A DNA stretch of 64,000 nucleotides from Sphingomonas lutea (GCF_014396785.1 NZ_CP060718.1:1-64000); one strand, 5' to 3'; shown: positions 15,568 through 24,674, counted from the first letter of the stretch. The notes: generated from the sequence alone by a model not told the origin. Program-made: numbers and translations.

Positions 15568-16517
15568 CGCCGTCTCCTGGGATCGTAATCGGGGAGTTTT
15601 TCAGGCCCGAGCGCACCACCGATGCCGCCCTGCTCGACGCGCTGCGTGACGCCCTGGAGCGATTCGGTCAGGCCGCGCAGGTCACGAACCAGCCGGTTGA
15701 CCTCGGGCAGGGTCGACTTGCTGAGGTTCTGCACGCCGGGCCGCGCATCGGCGATCATCGCATCGAGGTTGGCCGTGGTCTGCTGGATGGCGGCGATGGA
15801 CTTGCGCAAATCCTGCGCTGCCGGCCGCCCCTCTTCATTCACCAGGCGCGTCGTGCTGTCGGCGAGGACGCCCACGCGCTGGGCAGCAACGCCGGCGTTG
15901 CGCGCTGCAATGCGCGCATCGGCAATCGCGTCGGCAAGCTCGGGCGCGCGCTTGGCAAGCACGTCCGTGGTGACTTCGACATTCTCAAGAATGTCGGACA
16001 CGGCATTCTGGTTCTCGTCGCTCAGAAGTTCGGTCAGGCGCTCGGTCAAGCGATTGATCCGCTCGAGGACTTCCGGCGCGCTGTTGAGCAGGGCGCCAAG
16101 GCCGCTCGAGGTGGACGGGATGACTGGGCAGCCCTGCGGACCGTTCTGCGCGATCGGCCGGCTGCCGCGGGCGCCACCGTCGAGCTGGATTTCGCGCACG
16201 CCGGTGAAGCCGATGTCCTTGATCTGCGCGGTCGTGCCCTGAAGCACCGGCGTCTGTTCATCGACTTCGACCCGCACCCACACGAATTCGGGACGATCGG
16301 GCAGCAGCGAAATCTGCTTCACTGCGCCGACCGGCACGCCGGAGAAGGTCACGTTGGACCCCTTGTTGAGCCCGCCGACCGCCTGGCTGAAGTAAATGTC
16401 GAAGCATTTGACCGACCTGTCGGACAGGCCGGCAAGCCAGACGATGAACAGCAGCACGCCGGTGAGCAGGGCCACGGTCACCGCGCCGACCATCACATAG
16501 TTCGAACGCGTTTCCAT
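15564..16517 (-). CDS. MlaD/MCE-family lipid-transport protein
   Basis: A 317-aa periplasmic protein anchored by one N-terminal helix (VMVGAVTVALLTGVLLFIVW, about residues 8-27). One MCE domain follows (CFDIYFSQAVGGLNKGSNVT, FSGVPVGAVKQISLLPDRPE, VRVEVDEQTPVLQGTTAQIK), then a long helical region. Hexamers of such proteins form the periplasmic lipid channel for the MlaE-MlaF transporter. The start overlaps the ATPase stop by one base (TGATG). Confidence 0.92.
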   Translation of the reverse strand: METRSNYVMVGAVTVALLTGVLLFIVWLAGLSDRSVKCFDIYFSQAVGGLNKGSNVTFSGVPVGAVKQISLLPDRPEFVWVRVEVDEQTPVLQGTTAQIKDIGFTGVREIQLDGGARGSRPIAQNGPQGCPVIPSTSSGLGALLNSAPEVLERINRLTERLTELLSDENQNAVSDILENVEVTTDVLAKRAPELADAIADARIAARNAGVAAQRVGVLADSTTRLVNEEGRPAAQDLRKSIAAIQQTTANLDAMIADARPGVQNLSKSTLPEVNRLVRDLRGLTESLQGVTQRVEQGGIGGALGPEKLPDYDPRRRR

Positions 16518-17305
16518 CAGGTCCCCGCCTGCTCCTCATGACTGACGGCTGCCGCTCTTCCGCGCGGGCCGTTAAAATACTCTTGTATCCAAGGATGATC
16601 CAAAGCCAAGAGATTCGGAATCGTATCGACCGCGATGACCTTCTTGTCGGCAAGAACGGCAACCCGGTCACAAATTTCATGCAGCGTGTCGAGATCGTGG
16701 GTGATCAGGAACACCGTCAGCTCAAGCCGCTTCTGCAGCGAGCGGATTAGCTCATCGAACGCGGCCGCGCCGATCGGATCAAGCCCCGCGGTCGGCTCGT
16801 CCAGGAACAGCAGCTCCGGATCGAGCGCAAGGGCGCGCGCAAGCCCGGCGCGCTTGCGCATGCCGCCCGACAGCTCCGACGGGAACTTGGGCCCGGCGTT
16901 GGCGGGCAGGCCGCTCATCGCGATCTTGTAGGACGCGATCTCGTCGAGCAGCGGAGGTTTCAAGAACGGGAAATATTCGCGGATCGGAACCTCGACATTC
17001 TCCGCGACCGTCAGCGTCGAGAATAGCGCGCCGTTCTGGAAGAGGATGCCCCAGCGACGACGAATATTCTTGGCCTCATCGTCGTTGCGACCGACCATAT
17101 TCTCGCCGAGCACCTCGACTTCGCCCGAATCGGGCGTCTGCAAGCCGATGATCGATCGCATCAGCACCGACTTGCCGGTGCCCGATCCGCCGACCACGCC
17201 GATGATCTCGCCGCGCCGGACGTCGAGATCGAGGCCATCGTGAATGATCTGTTCGCCGAAGCTGTTCTTCAGCCCGCGCACCTGAATCACGGTTTCGCGT
17301 TCCAT
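16517..17305 (-). CDS. MlaF-like ABC transporter ATP-binding protein
   Basis: A 262-aa ATPase of the Mla lipid transporter. Walker A GGSGTGKS at 39-46, signature LSGGM at 145-149, Walker B ELLFLDEP at 164-171 and the switch ITHD are all present. MlaF proteins end with a C-terminal extension that grips a partner subunit; here it is short (YFNGPRGRAAAVSHEE). ATG at 17305 overlaps the permease stop as ATGA. Frames reading further upstream pass through the permease and are not real. Confidence 0.94.
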   Translation of the reverse strand: MERETVIQVRGLKNSFGEQIIHDGLDLDVRRGEIIGVVGGSGTGKSVLMRSIIGLQTPDSGEVEVLGENMVGRNDDEAKNIRRRWGILFQNGALFSTLTVAENVEVPIREYFPFLKPPLLDEIASYKIAMSGLPANAGPKFPSELSGGMRKRAGLARALALDPELLFLDEPTAGLDPIGAAAFDELIRSLQKRLELTVFLITHDLDTLHEICDRVAVLADKKVIAVDTIPNLLALDHPWIQEYFNGPRGRAAAVSHEEQAGT

Positions 17306-18408
17306 CAGCGCCATCCGATCGAGCTGAAGAAAACGGCGAAAACGGCGTCGAGGACGATGACGAGGAAGATCGACTGGACGACGGCGGTAGTTGTGCGCGT
17401 GCCCACTTCCTCGCTGTTGCCCTGCACAAGCATGCCCTGGAAGCAGCCCGACAAGGCGATGATGAATCCGAACACGGGCGCCTTGATGAGGCCGATCCAC
17501 AAATCGGTGATCGGGGTCACTTCCTGCAGCCGCTGAATGTAGGTGCCGGGGGCGATCCCGATGTCGAGCCAGACGAAGATGCCGCCGCCGATCAGCGCGG
17601 TCAGCATCGCCCAAAAGGCGAGCAACGGCATCATGACGATCGCGGCGATCATGCGCGGGATGACCAGCGCTTCGATCGGCGAGACGCCGATGGTGCGCAT
17701 GGCGTCGATTTCCTCGGTAATCTTCATCGTCCCGATCTGCGCCGCGAAGGCCGAGCCCGAGCGGCCCGCGACCATGATTGCCGTCATGAGGGTGCCGAGC
17801 TCCCGCACCGTGATGCGGCCGATCAGGTTGATGGTGAATATCTCCGCGCCGAACTGCTCGAGCTGGACCGAACCCTGCTGCGCGATGACGATGCCGATGA
17901 GGAAACTCATCAAGCCGATAATTCCGAGCGCGCGGACGCCGACGACATCGAATCGCTGAACGACGGCGTTGACGCGGAATCGCTTGGGCCGGCGGATAAC
18001 GTTGGCGAAGCCGACCAGCACCGCGCCGAAGAAGCCGAGCAGGCCCACCATGGTGCGGCCAGCCTCGAAGACCCATTCGCCGATTTCCTGGACGACCCGG
18101 ACGGCACCGCCCTTCTCCTCCGGGCGGACGCGGGCGGGGACGTCGAATTCGCCGACCTGTTCGAGCAGGCTGACCTCGTTGCGGCTGGCGCCGACGACCT
18201 TGGCGCCGCGGTCGCGGACGGCGCGATAGACCAGCCACGCGCCAACCGTGTCCATGCGATCGACGTCGGACAGGTCGATGACCAGCGGATCGGACAACGC
18301 ATCGATTTCGCGCTGGGTGGTCGCCGCGCGCGTGATCGTCAGCGCGCCCGCGACCTTGTAGGTCGAGGCTTGGCTTGCGTCCGTCGCGCTTTGCTCTCCA
18401 GCGTCCAT
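17305..18408 (-). CDS. MlaE-like permease with N-terminal STAS domain
   Basis: A 367-aa fusion. Residues about 14-100 form a STAS domain (PLVIDLSDVDRMDTVGAWLV), the MlaB role, and residues about 115-367 form the MlaE permease with five to six helices, including GLLGFFGAVLVGFANV and the conserved TVRELGTLMTAIMVAGRSGS and EEIDAMRTIGVSPIEALVIP motifs. The fusion replaces the separate mlaB gene. ATG 18408 is the first start that leaves a sensible N-terminus. It faces the CDP-alcohol transferase gene across an 86-base divergent gap that must hold both promoters. Confidence 0.93.
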   Translation of the reverse strand: MDAGEQSATDASQASTYKVAGALTITRAATTQREIDALSDPLVIDLSDVDRMDTVGAWLVYRAVRDRGAKVVGASRNEVSLLEQVGEFDVPARVRPEEKGGAVRVVQEIGEWVFEAGRTMVGLLGFFGAVLVGFANVIRRPKRFRVNAVVQRFDVVGVRALGIIGLMSFLIGIVIAQQGSVQLEQFGAEIFTINLIGRITVRELGTLMTAIMVAGRSGSAFAAQIGTMKITEEIDAMRTIGVSPIEALVIPRMIAAIVMMPLLAFWAMLTALIGGGIFVWLDIGIAPGTYIQRLQEVTPITDLWIGLIKAPVFGFIIALSGCFQGMLVQGNSEEVGTRTTTAVVQSIFLVIVLDAVFAVFFSSIGWR

Positions 18409-18494
18409 CGGTGCGCGAGTGATGCTCGAATTGCTTCGGCTCGGCAAGTCGCACCCCTTCCCTGCCTCGTTCGCGCCCTCTATCGCGCAGCGCC

Positions 18495-19616
18495 ATGAGC
18501 GAAGCGCCACTGCTGTTCGTGCCGGTCGGAGACAATGGCGCGATGATGTTCGGAATGCCCGCACGCGACCGGGCATGCCGGCTCGCGACCAATGCCGGCT
18601 TTGCTTGCGCGGATGCCCCTGAACCGGGTCGCGCAATGCTCCTCGCCAACATGCGCTACACCTGGGACCCCGCCTGGATTCGGGAAATGCGGGACCGGCC
18701 CGGGACGATGCTGACGCTCGGCGGAGAGCCCGTTCTGATCCACGTCCCCGTCGGCGCCAACCTTGCCGAGGCCAAAGCGGCGCTTGCCGAGAACCGGGCC
18801 GCGCAAGGCTACGACCTGATCGCGGCGGAGGACGTCGAACTCGAGAACAAGGTGCTGCGCAAGCGCGAACGCCCCTTCGTCCTGCCGCTCGATGCCACCG
18901 ACCCCGAGCCCGCCGAGCGTGCTGCCTATGATGCCGCCTACAAGGGCGTCACCGACGCGCTGACGCTCTACCTGTGGCGCCGGCCGGCATTCCACCTGAC
19001 GCGCTGGGCGGCGCAAGCGAAGCTGACGCCGAACATGATCACCAGTGTCGGCGCGGTGTGCTGCGCACTGGCCTTCTATCTGTTCTGGATCGGCGAATAT
19101 TGGCTTGGCGTCGCATCGGGCTTCACCTTCATGGTGCTCGACACGGTCGATGGGAAGCTCGCGCGCTGCACCGGCGCCTCGTCGAAGTGGGGCAATGTGT
19201 TCGACCACGGCATCGACCTTGTCCACCCGCCCTTCTGGTGGTGGGCGTGGGCACACGGGCTTGCCGCCTATGGCACGCCGATAAGGCCGCCGGTGTGGGA
19301 GACGATGCTGCTTGCCGCGATCATCGGCGGCTATGTCGCCCAGCGCGCGATCGAGGGCATCTGGATCAAGCGCTTCAAGGGCATGGAAATCCACGTCTGG
19401 CGGCCGCTCGACAGCAAGTTCCGGCTGGTCACCGCGCGGCGCAATCCGAACATGGTGATCCTTGCCGGCTCCCTGCTGTTCGCACGGCCCGATGTCGGGC
19501 TTGAGCTGGTCGCCTGGTGGACGATCGTCAGCCTGATCTTCCACACCGTCCGGCTAGCGCAGGCGACCGAACGGTTGCTGCGCGGGCAGCCCGTGACCTC
19601 GTGGCTCGAAGCATGA
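18495..19616 (+). CDS. CDP-alcohol phosphatidyltransferase with N-terminal extra domain
   Basis: A 373-aa protein. The C-terminal membrane half carries the complete CDP-alcohol signature D216-x2-D219-G220-x2-A223-R224-x8-G233-x3-D237-x3-D241, so it should move a phospho-alcohol from or to a CDP carrier in the inner membrane. The first roughly 150 residues are soluble (LLFVPVGDNGAMMFGM, TLGGEPVLIHVPVGANLAEA) and resemble a degenerate nucleotidyl- or head-group-handling domain. ATGA-linked to a nucleotidyltransferase and an HAD phosphatase, which suggests activation, transfer and dephosphorylation of a polar lipid head group. The exact product is not predictable. Confidence 0.85.
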   Translation: MSEAPLLFVPVGDNGAMMFGMPARDRACRLATNAGFACADAPEPGRAMLLANMRYTWDPAWIREMRDRPGTMLTLGGEPVLIHVPVGANLAEAKAALAENRAAQGYDLIAAEDVELENKVLRKRERPFVLPLDATDPEPAERAAYDAAYKGVTDALTLYLWRRPAFHLTRWAAQAKLTPNMITSVGAVCCALAFYLFWIGEYWLGVASGFTFMVLDTVDGKLARCTGASSKWGNVFDHGIDLVHPPFWWWAWAHGLAAYGTPIRPPVWETMLLAAIIGGYVAQRAIEGIWIKRFKGMEIHVWRPLDSKFRLVTARRNPNMVILAGSLLFARPDVGLELVAWWTIVSLIFHTVRLAQATERLLRGQPVTSWLEA

Positions 19617-20377
19617 CCCACAACGCCATCGTCCTCGCCGGATCGCGCCCCGGCACCGACCCGTTCGCGCAAAAATATGGCGCGGAGCTGAAAGCCCTGA
19701 TCCCGATCGCGGGCGAGCCGATGCTGGCGCGCCCAGTCCAGGCGCTCCTCGCCAGCAAATGCATCGGCAAGGTGATCGTTCTCGCGCAGGAGCCCGACCG
19801 GCTGCGGAGCGCGTTGCCCGGGGATGCGCGGGTGGAGCTCAGGCCGTCGGGCGCGACGATCGCCACAACCATCCGTGCGCTATGCGACGATCCCGCGACG
19901 CCGTGGCCGCTGCTCATCACCACGGCGGATCATGCGCTGCTCGAACCGGCGATGGTCGAGGAGATGTGCGCCGCGGCCGACGATGTCGATGTCGCCATCG
20001 GCGTGGTCGAGCGGCGCGCGCTGATGCGCCGGCTTCCGGGGACTCGGCGGACGTGGATCCGGCTGCGCGGCGGGGCCTACACCGGCGCCAACCTGTTCGC
20101 GCTGCGATCCCCCGCGGTCGCGCCGGCGATCGAGCTGTGGCGCAGCGTCGAGCAGGATCGCAAGAAGGGCTGGCGGATCGTTTCGGCGATCGGGCCCGGC
20201 ACGCTAATCGGCGCAGCGCTGCGGCTGCTGACGCTCAACGACGCGCTCGACCGTGCAGGGCGGCGCGTCGGGTTAACGTTCAAGGCGGTGCGGCTCGACA
20301 ATCCGCTTGCCGGCGTCGACGTCGACAAGCCCGAGGATCATGCGCTGGTCGAGGCCATATTGGCGGGCAAGGCATGA
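19613..20377 (+). CDS. MobA-like NTP transferase domain protein
   Basis: A 254-aa nucleotidyltransferase starting MTHNAIVLAGSRPGTDPFAQ. The LAG-x-RPG-x(5)-K(YG) pattern matches GT-A nucleotide-binding sites, followed by LKALIPIAGEPMLARPVQAL and LLITTADHALLEPAMV (metal-binding TAD). In context it probably makes the CDP-activated head group for the transferase upstream. Overlaps both neighbours by ATGA. Confidence 0.85.
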   Translation: MTHNAIVLAGSRPGTDPFAQKYGAELKALIPIAGEPMLARPVQALLASKCIGKVIVLAQEPDRLRSALPGDARVELRPSGATIATTIRALCDDPATPWPLLITTADHALLEPAMVEEMCAAADDVDVAIGVVERRALMRRLPGTRRTWIRLRGGAYTGANLFALRSPAVAPAIELWRSVEQDRKKGWRIVSAIGPGTLIGAALRLLTLNDALDRAGRRVGLTFKAVRLDNPLAGVDVDKPEDHALVEAILAGKA

Positions 20378-21045
20378 GCGATCTTGCGGTTTACGACATG
20401 GACCGGACGGTCACGCGCCAGCCGACCTACACCTATTTCCTGCTGCATTGCGCGACACGGCGCGCGCCGTGGCGGCTGGTGTTCGTGCCGGTCGTGGTGC
20501 TGTCGATGCTCGCCTATCTCGCAAAGCTGATCGACCGCGCCAGGCTCAAGGAGATCAACCACCATCTGTTGCTTGGGCGCACGATCCATCCGCGCGAGCT
20601 CAAGCCGCTGGTCGATAGCTTCGCCGAGCGGCAAGTCGCGACCAACATCCGTCCCGGCGCGCGCGACGCGATTGCGCGCGACAAGGCCCAGGGGCGGCGC
20701 CTGGTGCTCGCCACCGCATCGTACCGCCTCTACGCCGACGCCATTGCCGAGCGGCTCGGGTTCGACGACGTCATCGGCACCGGATCGATCATCGGCCTTG
20801 ACGAGCGCGTCCATGCCCGCATCGACGGCGAGAATGCCTATGGCGAGGCCAAGATGCGGATGATCTCGGCGTGGGTCGAGAAGTCCGGCCTCCTCGGCAA
20901 GCACGGCCACGTGCGCTTTTATTCCGACCACGTGTCGGACGCGCCAGCGTTCCAATGGTCCGACGAGCCGGTCGCGGTGAACCCGCACGGCAAGTTGCGG
21001 CGACTGGCGGAAGCGCGCGGCTGGGCGGTCGAGGATTGGGGTTAG
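20374..21045 (+). CDS. HAD-IB family hydrolase
   Basis: A 223-aa phosphatase of the SerB-like HAD-IB group. The nucleophile motif is V-Y-D8-M-D10-R-T-V, motif II is LVLATASYR, and motif III/IV is K-x(n)-VRFYSDHVSDAP. A hydrophobic stretch (LVFVPVVVLSMLAYLAKLI, about 29-47) suggests membrane association, fitting a lipid-linked phosphate substrate. Third gene of the coupled head-group operon; plausibly removes the phosphate left by the transferase. Confidence 0.86.
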   Translation: MSDLAVYDMDRTVTRQPTYTYFLLHCATRRAPWRLVFVPVVVLSMLAYLAKLIDRARLKEINHHLLLGRTIHPRELKPLVDSFAERQVATNIRPGARDAIARDKAQGRRLVLATASYRLYADAIAERLGFDDVIGTGSIIGLDERVHARIDGENAYGEAKMRMISAWVEKSGLLGKHGHVRFYSDHVSDAPAFQWSDEPVAVNPHGKLRRLAEARGWAVEDWG

Positions 21046-21083
21046 CTTTACAATCTTTTCACTACACGATTGCAAAGTGCGAC

Positions 21084-21485
21084 ATGGATTTAATTCAGGC
21101 CCTACGCGAGAGATTGGAGCGCCTGCCCAAGGTCATCGAAGCTCAAGTCCCGGGTGGTATCCGCTTGGCCGCACCTGATCCCGACGGCTTCGCCATTGAG
21201 ATCTTGGACGGCCCAGACGAATGGACAGTCTTCCTTGGAGATGGGGCTTTCCACGATCATTTCGATACGGCCGATGAAGCACTCAGCTTCGTAGTCTGGT
21301 GCTACTCCGGAAAAGCTCGCCTCCGCGAATTTTCGCGCGGCAATATTCCGTCTGGCGCAGTTCTCGAGAGCCTTGAAGACAACACGTGGTCCGCAGTCTC
21401 TGAGATGAAGTTGATCTTCGTTCCCTTCTGGCGCGCGCGAACAGAAAGTGTCTTTCGGAACCCTAGCCTCCTGAAAGCGCGCTAA
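21084..21485 (+). CDS. Hypothetical protein
   Basis: A 133-aa cytoplasmic-looking protein from ATG 21084 (MDLIQALRERLERLPKVIEA). It is acidic and beta-rich in the middle (FAIEILDGPDEWTVFLGDGA, ALSFVVWCYSGKARL). No motif recognised. Composition is AT-richer than the neighbours, like the TIR patch, so it may be an acquired or fast-evolving gene. It converges on the LytTR gene with 36 bases between stops. Confidence 0.7.
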   Translation: MDLIQALRERLERLPKVIEAQVPGGIRLAAPDPDGFAIEILDGPDEWTVFLGDGAFHDHFDTADEALSFVVWCYSGKARLREFSRGNIPSGAVLESLEDNTWSAVSEMKLIFVPFWRARTESVFRNPSLLKAR

Positions 21486-21521
21486 GCCGCAAAGCAAGGT
21501 CCGCTTGGACGATATGCGTTT

Positions 21522-22294
21522 CTAAAGTAGGTCCACGGCGCCGCGCACCGCCGCCGTGTAGGTCCGCCCCACGGGGACCGTCAGCCCGTTCATAAGCCTC
21601 AGCTGCGATCGCTGATCCGTGCGGACCACTTCGCGGATGGCATCACGCGCCACCCACCAGCTGCGGTGGACCTGCAGGCCGAGATCGGGGCCGATCGCGG
21701 CAATGGCGTCCGACAGGCGCATCAGGACGAGGTCCGAGCCCAGCATGGTGTGGACGCGCAGATAATGGTCCTCGGCTTCAAGCGCGACGATCTCAGTGCC
21801 GAGGCGGCTCGGCAAGCGCGACAGCAAGGTGCGCGGAATCGTGGCCGGCCCATCGGGCTTGTTCGGCTCCCCGTCGGGACCGCCGGCACGTTGCCGGGCG
21901 AGCGAAGCAGGATGAAGACGATCGCCAGTTGCACCGCGGCGACGGTTGCGAACAGCGCCGGGAGCTGGAGCGGCTGATAGGCATGGCCGGGCCGAAGAAG
22001 CGGCACGATCCAAGCGGCGACGAAGGTCAGCGGGAGAGCTGAGGCAATTGCCACGGCGATCAGACGCGGGCCGGGACGCGCGATGGATCCTGCGGGAATG
22101 AGCTTTCCCGCAACCAGCGCCGCGCCATAGCCGACGACCACCATGCCGACCCAAAAGGCGAGGCGAACCGACAGCGACAGCGGCGGATTCGACGCGAACG
22201 GTCCCGCAAATCCCAGCAACACGCCCAGGCCAAGTACGGGCACGGCGCGCTTCAGCAAGTCCCCAGCATGTCGTTGGCGCATCGTGAACGGCAT
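21522..22294 (-). pseudogene. LytTR-family membrane transcription regulator, single frameshift
   Basis: Two frames make one recognisable protein. The N-terminal part (ATG 22294 or 22282) has four hydrophobic helices (AVPVLGLGVLLGFAGPF, LAFWVGMVVVGYGAALVAGK, LIAVAIASALPLTFVAAW, ALFATVAAVQLAIVFILL). From about 21890 another frame continues as a LytTR DNA-binding domain (VALEAEDHYLRVHTMLGSDL, LMRLSDAIAAIG, VHRSWWVARDAI). One extra G in the minus-strand run GCGGTCCCG would join them. It could be intact with a base-calling deletion. It is divergent from the secreted-protein gene at 22405, a likely target. Confidence 0.75.
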
Positions 22295-22404
22295 CTCCGA
22301 AGTGCGAAAGGCTATTGGCGAAACGGTGGCTTGTCGAGGCGATCGGCGACCGATCAAGCGGGGCGACGCGGAACGATCCGCGACGCATAAAAAGGATTGA
22401 ATCG

Positions 22405-22854
22405 ATGAAACCTCTCCCCGCACTCCTGATCGTATCGGTCGCTGTTGCGCTGGCCAAGCCAGCGTGCGCCGAGCCCGCTACGCCCACGCTTGAAGCGTGC
22501 AAGGCAGCGCGCTTCGCGCCTAACGGGAAGACGCCCAATCTGCAGGGGCAATGGGATTTCCTGATGCAGGTCGGCAAGGCTTCCTCACCCGGCGTCATCG
22601 CCATTGGGCCGATGGACGGCGCGTACACCGGATCGCTGCATCCTTATCGCACCAATACCGTGGTCATCCGCCGCCTGACGCTCGACGGCGACGGCGCGGT
22701 CAGGATGTCAGTCGCCACGCGCGAGGGCGAAATCGGCTTCCGGGGGCAGCTGACCGGCGGGCCCGACACCATTTGCGGAAGCGGGCTGTATCACGGCGGC
22801 GTCGACTATCAACTCGTCGCGGTGCGCCGGCCGACCAGCTACGTGCCACGCTAG
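22405..22854 (+). CDS. Secreted hypothetical protein
   Basis: A 149-aa protein with a Sec signal peptide (MKPLPALLIVSVAVALAKPA, cleavage near CAEPA). The mature domain is beta-rich (NLQGQWDFLMQVGKASSPGV, YTGSLHPYRTNTVVIRRLTL, GFRGQLTGGPDTICGSGLYH) with two Cys that may pair. Start ATG 22405 is preferred because it begins at the signal peptide. Possibly regulated by the divergent LytTR gene. Function unknown. Confidence 0.75.
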   Translation: MKPLPALLIVSVAVALAKPACAEPATPTLEACKAARFAPNGKTPNLQGQWDFLMQVGKASSPGVIAIGPMDGAYTGSLHPYRTNTVVIRRLTLDGDGAVRMSVATREGEIGFRGQLTGGPDTICGSGLYHGGVDYQLVAVRRPTSYVPR

Positions 22855-22857
22855 GCG

Positions 22858-23319
22858 CTAGTTTGCTGTCGCGCGATGGGAGTGGAAGAAGTCGATCTTC
22901 CACGCCTTGCCGTCATGCACGAGCACAGCGGACTCGAGCCAGGTCACCGGCTTCACCTGGCCGGCCGGGCCGGCGCTTCCGCTGTTTTGCCAGGCGGTCC
23001 AGGCAACATTGCACTGGCGCTGCGTGTCGAGCGGACCGACCGACCAGGTGAATTTCCGGCCGGCCGCGCGCGCGTCGCGGATGAGTTCGGCGAGCGCGAT
23101 CCCGTCGTAGCGGTCGCCGCCATCGAACGAGTAAAAACGCGCCGTGGTTACCCGCCGAAAGGCGCCGAGGTCGTCCGTGCGCAGCGCCTGGTAGAAGGCC
23201 TGGACGGTGCGCTCAATCTCGGCCTCGGCGCGCGGTGACGCCGGGCAAGGCGCGGGGACGGCGTGCGCGCAGCCGGCCAGCATTGTCGCCGATAGGATCG
23301 CGGCTAGCGGCCGCTTCAA
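22858..23319 (-). CDS. NTF2/SnoaL-like lipoprotein
   Basis: A 153-aa protein from TTG 23319, which overlaps the stop of the upstream PLP enzyme as TTGA. The signal KRPLAAILSATMLAGC has a lipobox with lipidated Cys at about 17. The mature part resembles the SnoaL/NTF2-like cone fold: IERTVQAFYQALRTDDLGAF, RFYSFDGGDRYDG, ARAAGRKFTWSVG and a final KAWKIDFFHSH. Such domains bind small molecules in the periplasm. The stop is three bases from the convergent gene. Confidence 0.75.
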   Translation of the reverse strand: MKRPLAAILSATMLAGCAHAVPAPCPASPRAEAEIERTVQAFYQALRTDDLGAFRRVTTARFYSFDGGDRYDGIALAELIRDARAAGRKFTWSVGPLDTQRQCNVAWTAWQNSGSAGPAGQVKPVTWLESAVLVHDGKAWKIDFFHSHRATAN

Positions 23320-24626
23320 ACTGCGTTCAGCGCGTTGGCGAAGTCGGCAATCAGATCGTCGGGATCTTCGACGCCGATCGAAATCCGCACCAGATTGTCG
23401 GTGATGTCGAGCGCCTTCTTGCGTTCGTCGGGGACCGACAGGTGGGTCATTGCCGCGGGCGCGCTGGCGAGGGTTTCGGTGCCGCCGAGGCTGACCGCGA
23501 GGTTGGCGATCTTCAGATTGTCGAGGAAGGCGAACGCCTCCTTCTCGCCGCCCTTCAGATAGAGCGAAAAGGTCGATCCCGCGCCAAGGCAATGGCGGCG
23601 ATAGATGTCGGCCTGCGTCGAGCCCTCCTCGAGGAAACCGAGGTAACCGACCTTTTCGACCTTGGGGTGATCGCGCAGGAATTCGCACACTTTCCGCGCA
23701 TTTTCGCCCGCGCGGTCCATGCGGAGCTCAAGCGTTTCGAGGCTGCGCAGGAGCATCCACGCAGTGTTGGGGTCGCAGATCGTTCCGATCGTGTTGCGGA
23801 ACATCCGCACCTGATTGATCAGCCCCTTTTCACCAACCAGTCCACCAGCGACAAGGTCGCTGTGCCCGCCGACATATTTGGTCAGGCTGTAGATCGACAG
23901 ATCGGCGCCCTGTGCCAACGGCTTGGCCCACAGCGGCCCCAGAAAGGTGTTGTCGATCGCGATCGGCGGCTTGTCGTCCGCGCCAAAGGCGGCGTCGCGC
24001 GCCGCAGCGACCCCTTCGACATCGACCAATTGGTTGGTCGGGTTGGCCGGGCTTTCGAGATAGATGAGCGACACACGGCCCTTGGCTTTCGCCTCGGCAA
24101 TCACCGCGTCGATCTGTTCGCGCGACGCTCCCGACGGGAAGTCGAGCCACGACACGCCGAACTGGCCGAGGATCTTGGCGATCAACGTCTCGGTCGCGGC
24201 ATAGAGCGGCCCCGAATGGACGACGACGTCGCCGGGCCGGACGAAGGTCAACAGCAAGGTCGCAATCGCCGACATGCCGCTCGAGAAGGCGAGCGCGTCA
24301 TCGGCGTCTTCCCACACCGCTAGGCGATCCTCGAGGATTTCCTGGTTGGGGCCATTGAAGCGCGAATAGATCAGCCCTTCCGCGCCGCCCGGACGCTTGC
24401 CGGTGACGCCTTCGAAGAAGCGCTTGCCCGCGGCCGCAGTCTCGAACACGAAGGTCGAGGTGAGGAAGATCGGCGGCTTGAGCGACCCTTCGCTCAGCTC
24501 CGGATCGAAGCCATAGCCGAGCATCAACGTCTGCGGCTTCAGCTTGTGATTGCCGATGCTGGTCGGCGACGGCCGCGGCGTCCGATGCTGCGAGGTTTCG
24601 GCGCTGGCTTCATTTTCGGTGGGCAA
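23316..24626 (-). CDS. Cystathionine gamma-synthase/lyase family PLP enzyme
   Basis: A 436-aa PLP-dependent transsulfuration enzyme. The Schiff-base lysine is K250 in SLTKYVGGHSD and the pyridine-binding Asp is D225 in AIDNTF; YSRFNGPN (87-94) contributes the neighbouring-subunit Tyr. The family splits into cystathionine gamma-synthase, O-acylhomoserine sulfhydrylase and methionine gamma-lyase, which cannot be told apart here. An N-terminal extension of about 30 polar residues precedes the fold. Cytoplasmic, in methionine/cysteine metabolism. Confidence 0.9.
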   Translation of the reverse strand: MPTENEASAETSQHRTPRPSPTSIGNHKLKPQTLMLGYGFDPELSEGSLKPPIFLTSTFVFETAAAGKRFFEGVTGKRPGGAEGLIYSRFNGPNQEILEDRLAVWEDADDALAFSSGMSAIATLLLTFVRPGDVVVHSGPLYAATETLIAKILGQFGVSWLDFPSGASREQIDAVIAEAKAKGRVSLIYLESPANPTNQLVDVEGVAAARDAAFGADDKPPIAIDNTFLGPLWAKPLAQGADLSIYSLTKYVGGHSDLVAGGLVGEKGLINQVRMFRNTIGTICDPNTAWMLLRSLETLELRMDRAGENARKVCEFLRDHPKVEKVGYLGFLEEGSTQADIYRRHCLGAGSTFSLYLKGGEKEAFAFLDNLKIANLAVSLGGTETLASAPAAMTHLSVPDERKKALDITDNLVRISIGVEDPDDLIADFANALNAV

Positions 24627-24674
24627 AAGGGCTCTCCTTGGATGATGAGCGCTAGGCCCGTCGTCCGAAGAGGG

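Noticed and set aside
17306..18652. Apparent long N-terminal extension of the MlaF ATPase through the permease region
   Set aside because: The extension is a low-complexity Arg/Gly frame over the real permease; the ATGA start at 17305 is convincing.
24627..24674. Possible SAM-type riboswitch before the cystathionine gamma-synthase family gene
   Set aside because: The gap of 48 bases is too short and I see no SAM-II-like pattern.
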